Source of the DNA: Chromatiales bacterium
GTDB lineage: Bacteria; Pseudomonadota; Gammaproteobacteria; SZUA-152
Direction of reading: 5' to 3'
DNA length: 10,864 nucleotides
Assembly (NCBI GenBank): GCA_026999335.1
Contig: JALTPW010000501.1
Location: 1-10,864, forward strand
Position 1 is the stretch's first letter. The number at the start of each line of letters is the position of its first letter. The notes below the pieces were generated by a model. It saw only the letters and a list, made by a program, of their open reading frames with translations, was not told where the DNA came from and searched no databases. Below, one piece after another: positions 6,528-10,864 of the stretch. The position numbers and the translations under genes are program-made.

Positions 6528-7478
6528 GTGCGGGATATCTATCCGAAGATCAAACCCTATGTCACCCACACCCTCCGTGTGCAGAACCCGCACCACTTGC
6601 ATGTCGAGGAATGCGGCAGCCCGCAGGGTATTCCCGTGTTGTTCGTGCACGGTGGCCCCGGCGCTGGCTGCTCCCCTGTGCATCGCTGTTTTTTCGATCC
6701 GGAAAAATACCGCATCATCCTCTTCGATCAGCGTGGTTGCGGAAAATCGACACCGCACGCCTCGCTGAAAAACAATACGACCCAGGATCTGCTCGCGGAC
6801 ATGGAGTTCATTCGTGAGCATCTGGGTATCGACAAATGGCTGTTGTTTGGTGGTTCCTGGGGATCTACTTTAAGTTTGGTGTATGCGCAGACCTACCCGG
6901 GTCGGGTGCTGGGGCTGGTGCTGCGTGGTATTTTTCTCTGTCGTCCGCACGAAATTCGCTGGTTCTACCAAGAGGGCGCCAGCCATATTTTTCCCGATTA
7001 TTGGCAGGACTATCTCAAGCCGATTGCCCAGACCGAGCGTGGCGACCTGCTCAAGGCCTACCACCAACGTCTTACCAGCAAAAACGAGGTGGCGCGTATG
7101 GCCGCGGCCAAGGCCTGGGCAAAATGGGAAGGGCGCACCTCGACCCTGCATCCCAGCAAGACAGTCGTCGAGCATTTCAGCGAGCCACACAATGCCCTGA
7201 GTCTGGCGCGTATCGAATGTCACTATTTCCGCCACGACAGTTTCCTCGAGCCGGATCAGATTCTGCGCGATGCCGGGCGTCTGGGGGGGATTCCCGGCGT
7301 GATCGTGCAGGGGCGTTATGACGTGGTCTGTCCCATGCAGAGCGCCTGGGATCTGCACCATGCCTGGCCCGACGCCGAATTGCAGATCATCCCGGATGCC
7401 GGGCATTCGGCACTGGAAACCGGCATCATCGATGCCCTGGTGCGTGCCACCGACAACATGGCCCAGCGGCTGGCATGA
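6528..7478 (+). CDS. pip: Proline iminopeptidase (peptidase family S33)
   Basis: This cytoplasmic alpha/beta hydrolase removes N-terminal proline from peptides. The 316 residues align with bacterial Pip: HGGPG (41-45) contributes the oxyanion hole, S110 in GGSWGS is the nucleophile, and D265 (GRYDVVCP) and H293 (DAGHSALE) complete the triad, almost the same numbering as the Xanthomonas enzyme (S110, D266, H294). The cap region contains AWAKWEGRTSTL, typical of the family. Translation begins at GTG (6528-6530) with GAGGT seven bases before it. The stop overlaps the dtd start by 4 bases (ATGA), so the two are co-translated; pip and dtd are also neighbours in Pseudomonas. Nothing looks broken. 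Confidence 0.96.
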   Translation: MRDIYPKIKPYVTHTLRVQNPHHLHVEECGSPQGIPVLFVHGGPGAGCSPVHRCFFDPEKYRIILFDQRGCGKSTPHASLKNNTTQDLLADMEFIREHLGIDKWLLFGGSWGSTLSLVYAQTYPGRVLGLVLRGIFLCRPHEIRWFYQEGASHIFPDYWQDYLKPIAQTERGDLLKAYHQRLTSKNEVARMAAAKAWAKWEGRTSTLHPSKTVVEHFSEPHNALSLARIECHYFRHDSFLEPDQILRDAGRLGGIPGVIVQGRYDVVCPMQSAWDLHHAWPDAELQIIPDAGHSALETGIIDALVRATDNMAQRLA

Positions 7479-7924
7479 TTGGCCTGCTACAGCGAGTCAG
7501 TGAGGCCAGCGTGCACATCGATGGTGAGTCGGTTGGGCGCATTGGCCAGGGTCTGCTGGTGTTTATCGGGATTGAGCGTGAGGATACGGAGGCCATCGCC
7601 GCACGCTTGCTGGAGCGGATATTGGGTTACCGTGTCTTTGCCAATGACCCGGGGCGCATGAATCTCAGTGTGCGGGATGTGGCGGGCGGCCTGCTGCTGG
7701 TGCCCCAGTTCACCCTCGTCGCGGATACGCGGAAGGGGGCGCGTCCCAGCTTCAGTCATGCGGCCTCTCCGAAACTGGGGCGGGGGCTGTTTGCAGAAAT
7801 TCTGGCACAGGCCAGACAGTGCCATGAGCCGGTGGCGGCGGGCGTGTTTGGCGCTGATATGCAAATATCCCTGTTGAATGATGGCCCCGTGACCTTCTGG
7901 TTACAGGTTTCTGCCGCAGATTGA
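7475..7924 (+). CDS. dtd: D-aminoacyl-tRNA deacylase
   Basis: DTD hydrolyses D-amino acids (and misacylated glycine) from tRNA, as a cytoplasmic homodimer. The 149 residues match the family length. MIGLLQRVSEASV at the N-terminus, LGYRVFAND, QFTLVADTRKGARPSF (78-93) and the Gly-cisPro motif in NDGPVTFW (135-142) are all present. The residue matching Ser77 of the E. coli SQFTL motif is proline here (P77), while T80 is kept; catalysis is thought to rely on backbone and tRNA groups, so activity is still expected. The ATG overlaps the pip stop (ATGA), indicating translational coupling and explaining the lack of a strong separate ribosome site. Identification is secure. Confidence 0.96.
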   Translation: MIGLLQRVSEASVHIDGESVGRIGQGLLVFIGIEREDTEAIAARLLERILGYRVFANDPGRMNLSVRDVAGGLLLVPQFTLVADTRKGARPSFSHAASPKLGRGLFAEILAQARQCHEPVAAGVFGADMQISLLNDGPVTFWLQVSAAD

Positions 7925-7948
7925 TCCATTGAGTGTGCACAGTGGATC
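7923..7948 (+). terminator. Possible hairpin at the end of dtd
   Basis: GATCCA (7923-7928) pairs with TGGATC (7943-7948) right at the dtd stop. There is no T-run after it, so it is at best a weak terminator or an mRNA-end stabiliser. Confidence 0.3.
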
Positions 7949-8060
7949 GATATTATGGTGATAATACCCTATTATTCGCCCCGGAATAGGTTATGGTGCC
8001 GCCGTTTTAGTCAATTTCTTGTTCAATTAACCGTTTATTTTCCCGTTGAGCGAACTACTC

Positions 8061-8087
8061 TAAAGATTTCCCCCCCATAGCCGAATA
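8061..8087 (+). promoter_or_regulatory. Candidate flagellar sigma-28 (FliA) promoter
   Basis: TAAAGATT (8061-8068), exactly 11 bases, then GCCGAATA (8080-8087). The FliA consensus is TAAAGTTT-N11-GCCGATAA, so this matches 7 of 8 and 6 of 8 bases at the exact spacing. Transcription would start near 8095, giving a leader of about 98 bases before the exported-protein gene at 8193. The leader contains a CGCTC/GAGCG hairpin (8095-8108, loop ACAA) and a TTACCGG direct repeat (8134-8140 and 8164-8170). The rest of the 7949-8192 gap shows no gene. Confidence 0.5.
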
Positions 8088-8192
8088 GAGATACCGCTCA
8101 CAAGAGCGTGACAAGGTTTGTGGATGGAGGGTATTACCGGGCTGTTTTTTAGGACGGCTGGTCTTACCGGATTTTAATGATAGGACTGATGT

Positions 8193-8606
8193 ATGCATAG
8201 TGGGATCACTGCAGTATTTCAGCAATATGGAGAGGCCCTTTCAGGCTGCAAACGTCACATCGTCTTCACCGGCCTGGTGATAGCGATGGTGTCATCGGCG
8301 CCAGTCGCCGCCGATTATCTGTCCGAGCTTGATGCCGAAGCAGAGTCCAGTGCCAGTGTTCTCGATGAGGATACGGTCGGTTCTGTCCCTGCACGCGGTG
8401 GCGCCATTGGCAGTCCAAGGCCGATTGCGGACGGACGCAAGGGGTTTGAGCGTGCGCTGAAAGCCGAGAGGCCGAATGTTTACACCTTCTACAGCCGTCT
8501 ATCAGAGCCGCATAAAACACAGGTTGTTGATTACCATATGACATCTTCGGGAAAAATATCAAAGACCGTCAATCTGATTCTTGACCTCTATTTCCACAAA
8601 AAATGA
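8193..8606 (+). CDS. Small exported protein of unknown function
   Basis: I do not recognise this 137-residue protein. A long, 22-residue N-terminal stretch precedes a hydrophobic core (IVFTGLVIAMVSS, about residues 23-35) and a probable signal-peptidase site after APVAA40, before an acidic start (DYLSELDAEAES). The middle is low-complexity and linker-like (SVPARGGAIGSPRPIADG). The C-terminal ~45 residues (AERPNVYTFYSRLSEPHKTQ onward, ending LILDLYFHKK) look like a compact helical domain. The mature protein has no cysteine. The unusually long n-region may mean a later, unseen start; the ATG at 8193 has TAGGA about 8 bases upstream. It lies 67 bases before the exported rhodanese gene with no terminator between, so a shared transcript from the sigma-28-like promoter is likely. 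It is probably a real gene, with unknown role in the cell envelope. Confidence 0.65.
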   Translation: MHSGITAVFQQYGEALSGCKRHIVFTGLVIAMVSSAPVAADYLSELDAEAESSASVLDEDTVGSVPARGGAIGSPRPIADGRKGFERALKAERPNVYTFYSRLSEPHKTQVVDYHMTSSGKISKTVNLILDLYFHKK

Positions 8607-8673
8607 CCCGCTGGCAGTCGCTGTTTTCACCGAGAAAAATATACAAGACCCAGAAGAATAAGGATGATCTGCA

Positions 8674-9396
8674 ATGATGGCTTATAAAAAACATGGCATT
8701 TACTTTCCGGCCGTGGCTGCCGGGCTTTTTCTCTGTACCGCCTCTGTACCGGCGCTGGAGGTCAATATCCGGGAGGGCCTGCCCTATGTCAGCACCACAC
8801 ACGATGGAAAGGCGATCGAAATCCAGCGTATCCAGGATCAGAATCATGTGCTGACGGGTGGATTTACAAAAACCTCGCGGAAATGCCCTCCCTTCTGTAT
8901 CCAGCCAACTCAAGTGGCCCCGGGTGTGGTCACTGTGGGAGAGTTGGAAGTATTGACGTTTATCGAAAAGAAATTGAACAACGGCAAGGGTCTTCTCATC
9001 GATGCACGGACACCTTCCTGGTATAAAAAGGGCACCATCCCGGGCTCAATCAATATTCCTTTTAGCAACTTTGGTAACGATCAGGATGACACGCTCAAGG
9101 CCGCCACCCTGGCCAGGCTCGGCGTTACCCGAAAGACCTCTTCGTCCTTTCTGGAAGATGCCATGGCCAGCCTGCAAGGCATAATGGGCAATGGCCCCGA
9201 CAGCAGCGAATGGGACTTCAGCAAGGCCAAAGAGGTAACCCTGTGGTGTAACGGTATGTGGTGTGGCCAGTCGCCCCACGCTATCCAGGCCCTGCTTGAT
9301 CTGGGCTATCCAGCAGAGAAGATCTACTATTATCGTGGCGGCATGCAGGACTGGAAAATCCTCGGCCTGACGGTGATCGTCCCGACCGACAAATAA
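8674..9396 (+). CDS. Exported rhodanese-domain protein with CPPFC and WCNGMWC motifs
   Basis: This is a single rhodanese domain in a periplasmic protein (240 residues). A Sec signal peptide (MMAYKKHG, then a hydrophobic FPAVAAGLFLC core) probably ends after VPAL28 or nearby. A short N-terminal module (29-68) leads to CPPFCIQP with C71 and C75. The rhodanese domain follows: VGELEVLTFI (88-97), LLIDARTPSWYKKGTIPGSI (107-126), and the active-site loop LWCNGMWCGQSPHAI with catalytic-type C192 and a second cysteine C197, then YYYRGGMQDW. Rhodaneses transfer sulfane sulfur from thiosulfate-like donors, but the loop with two cysteines could also work in disulfide chemistry. AGGA at 8661-8664 supports the start, where two ATG codons are adjacent. 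It follows the small exported protein gene, suggesting joint function. Fold is secure; substrate is unknown. Confidence 0.9.
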   Translation: MMAYKKHGIYFPAVAAGLFLCTASVPALEVNIREGLPYVSTTHDGKAIEIQRIQDQNHVLTGGFTKTSRKCPPFCIQPTQVAPGVVTVGELEVLTFIEKKLNNGKGLLIDARTPSWYKKGTIPGSINIPFSNFGNDQDDTLKAATLARLGVTRKTSSSFLEDAMASLQGIMGNGPDSSEWDFSKAKEVTLWCNGMWCGQSPHAIQALLDLGYPAEKIYYYRGGMQDWKILGLTVIVPTDK

Positions 9397-9446
9397 GTTC
9401 TCGGCACTGAATTAATCAGAGACCCTTTAACGCTTAAGATACTTGG

Positions 9447-9599
9447 AATACTGTCATTCCCGCGAAGGCGGGAATCCAGAATGTACGGAGTTTAGGTTCA
9501 AGCACTCTGGATGACTCGCTCCGCTCGCCCTTCGGGCGTTCAACGCACAAGGCGCTTTTGTCCGGATTTTCACTTCGTTCCACCCGGAATGACGGTATT
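9447..9599. repeat. 153-base dispersed-repeat-like element with 14-base terminal inverted repeats
   Basis: The left end AATACTGTCATTCC (9447-9460) and the right end GGAATGACGGTATT (9586-9599) are inverted copies matching at 13 of 14 positions. Just inside the left end is a perfect hairpin, ATTCCCGC/GCGGGAAT (9456-9475, loop GAAG), and a CGCCC/GGGCG hairpin sits in the middle (9526-9538). TCCAGA (9475-9480) and TCTGGA (9506-9511) also pair. The GTCATTCCCGCG...GGCGGGAAT pattern is typical of dispersed intergenic repeats in many proteobacteria. No coding capacity is seen; it is probably a MITE or REP-type element present in several copies. Confidence 0.7.
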
Positions 9600-9637
9600 T
9601 TTGGCTTGAGCTAAAACAACGCTTCAGCTCGCGACAG

Positions 9638-9668
9638 GGACATGGCATTCACAGGGCAGTGCCTGTCC
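9638..9668. other. Hairpin in the rhodanese-cca intergenic region
   Basis: GGACA (9638-9642) and GGCA (9644-9647) pair with TGCC and TGTCC (9660-9668), a 9-pair stem with one bulged T. No T-run follows on either strand, so its role is unclear. Confidence 0.3.
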
Positions 9669-9695
9669 ATATTGCGCGCGCATGGCGCACACTAC

Positions 9696-9754
9696 ACCGG
9701 CCCGCTAGCGTTTCTAAATTGCCTCTAAACAATTCCCGCTCTAGCCGGTTTTTT
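9696..9754 (+). terminator. Possible terminator between rhodanese unit and cca
   Basis: ACCGGC...CTAG (9696-9708) can pair with CTAGCCGGT (9741-9749), followed by six T residues (9749-9754). The loop is long (about 32 bases) and three bases bulge, so this is a weak call. It would end plus-strand transcription facing the convergent cca gene. Confidence 0.3.
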
Positions 9755-9782
9755 GTCTGCGATGTGTGCGGCTGATCCGGGC

Positions 9783-10864
9783 TTAGTCCGTCGCTGCTTG
9801 CTGCAGCGCGCGGATGGCCTCCCGTTGCCGTGCCTGCAGTGCCTCACCCAGAGCCTTTCCTTTCAGGCCCTGTTCACTCAGCTCACGGCTATCCACGGCG
9901 GCCGCGGCATCACGCACGCGGCGCAGAATGTCGGGTTGCTCGAAGTGGGCATCCTCAAAGCCCCAGCGGCCACGGGAGTCCGCCTCGCAGGCGAGGATGA
10001 ATTGCTCGAAACGCCCGGGGCGGCGCAGGGCGTCCGTGCGCCGCAGCAGTTTTAGCAGGGTCTCCGGGCGTAGCTCGGCAGCACGGTGATAATGCAGGTG
10101 GAATTCTGTCACCAGCAGAGCCAGGTCACGGAAGTGGTTGGGTATCCGCAGACGTTTACACAGGGCCTTTACCAACGGCACGCCGCGTGTTTCATGGGCA
10201 ATGTGGCGGGGCCATTCCTCTTTCGGCGTGGTGCCCTTACCGAGGTCGTGTACCAGGGCGGCGAAGCGCACCTCAGGGTCGGGTGAAAGCCGCGCCGCCT
10301 GCGTCAGCACCAGCATCGTGTGCACACCGGTGTCGACCTCCGGGTGATGTTTTTCCGGTTGCGGCACGCCGAACAGGCGATCGATCTCCGGCAACAATCG
10401 CGCCAACGCGCCGCAGTCACGCAGCACCTCGAAATAGTGTGCCGGACTGTCCGTACGCAGGGCACGCTCGGTTTCCGCCCATACCCGTTCGGCGACCAGG
10501 GCATCGATCTCACCGGCATTGACCATCTCGCGCATCAGCTGCATGGTTTCGTCGGCGATACGGAAGCCAAGGTGGGTAAAGCGGGCGGCGAAGCGCGCCA
10601 CGCGCAGGATGCGTACTGGATCCTCGACGAAGGCAGGGGAGACGTGGCGCAGGACGCGATCATGCAGGTCGCGCTGGCCGTCGAAGGGGTCGATGAGTTT
10701 GCCGTCCGGGGTCTCGGCGATGGCATTGACGGTGAGATCACGGCGCAGCAGATCCTGCTCCAGGGTCACATCCGGCGCGGCATGTACGTTGAAGCCGTGA
10801 TAACCCGGCGCGGTCTTGCGTTCGGTGCGCGCCAGGGCATATTCTTCGTGGCTCTCCGGGTGTA
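9783..10864 (-). CDS. cca: CCA tRNA nucleotidyltransferase (multifunctional, with HD domain), missing its first ~50 codons
   Basis: Cca adds or repairs the 3'-CCA end of tRNA. The reverse strand enters the window in frame at HPESHEEYALARTERKTAPG, matching about residue 51 of E. coli Cca, so only the N-terminal GGxVRD/DxD end of the nucleotidyltransferase domain is missing. The remainder of that head domain shows LRRDLTVNAIA and LIDPFDGQRDL, then the tRNA-binding neck (VEDPVRILRVARFAARF). The HD domain (RFAALVHDLGKGTTPKEEWP) marks the multifunctional gammaproteobacterial type with phosphatase and phosphodiesterase activities. The C-terminus (LKGKALGEALQARQREAI) is complete, ending at 9783. A GTG at 10767-10769 is internal, not the start. 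It is convergent with the rhodanese unit. Identification is secure. Confidence 0.97.
   Translation of the reverse strand, partial: HPESHEEYALARTERKTAPGYHGFNVHAAPDVTLEQDLLRRDLTVNAIAETPDGKLIDPFDGQRDLHDRVLRHVSPAFVEDPVRILRVARFAARFTHLGFRIADETMQLMREMVNAGEIDALVAERVWAETERALRTDSPAHYFEVLRDCGALARLLPEIDRLFGVPQPEKHHPEVDTGVHTMLVLTQAARLSPDPEVRFAALVHDLGKGTTPKEEWPRHIAHETRGVPLVKALCKRLRIPNHFRDLALLVTEFHLHYHRAAELRPETLLKLLRRTDALRRPGRFEQFILACEADSRGRWGFEDAHFEQPDILRRVRDAAAAVDSRELSEQGLKGKALGEALQARQREAIRALQQAATD

Noticed and set aside
7475..7924. Proline replacing serine in the SQFTL motif of Dtd as a sign of inactivity
   Set aside because: T80 and the Gly-cisPro motif are intact, and catalysis does not depend on that side chain; the change looks like ordinary family variation.
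8095..8192. Leader of the exported-protein unit as a known riboswitch
   Set aside because: Small hairpins and a direct repeat are present, but no conserved core of cyclic-di-GMP, cobalamin or other familiar riboswitch classes could be recognised.
9454..9648. Minus-strand open frame over the repeat element
   Set aside because: It is contained almost wholly in the inverted-repeat element and reads through its hairpins; no ribosome site.

Overview
The window reads as chromosome of a gammaproteobacterium. TypA, GlnA, Cca, Pip and Dtd all resemble gammaproteobacterial versions, and glnA lying head-to-head near typA is a familiar enterobacterial and pseudomonad neighbourhood. A TusA protein and a periplasmic rhodanese hint at sulfur metabolism, but nothing seen here fixes the genus.

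Left part (1-3472) is all on the minus strand. In the direction of transcription it runs: tusA-like sulfur carrier, a CDF metal-efflux protein (overlapping by 4 bases), a roughly 290-base gap holding a 109-base MITE-like inverted-repeat element with a 4-base target duplication, an AT-rich pair of unrecognised genes (a secreted 207-residue protein and a 107-residue protein), then the first 221 codons of glnA, which runs off the left edge. The AT-rich pair and the MITE look like a later insertion between glnA and the tusA/typA side.

The middle part (3473-7924) is on the plus strand: a divergent promoter region, typA/bipA (ribosome-associated GTPase) with its own terminator, a stand-alone H-NOX heme gas sensor with no obvious kinase or cyclase partner in the window, and a tightly coupled pip-dtd pair (proline iminopeptidase and D-aminoacyl-tRNA deacylase).

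The right part (7925-9782) carries a two-gene plus-strand unit: a small exported protein of unknown function and an exported rhodanese with two paired-cysteine motifs. It is preceded by a close match to a flagellar sigma-28 promoter. A 153-base dispersed-repeat-like element with terminal inverted repeats follows. Cca (tRNA CCA-adding enzyme, minus strand) enters from the right edge without its first ~50 codons.

The most interesting leads are the sigma-28-like promoter in front of the exported rhodanese unit, the orphan H-NOX with an altered cysteine (zinc) site, the MITE beside an AT-rich two-gene insert, and the translational coupling of a TusA protein to a CDF transporter with a doubled cytoplasmic domain.
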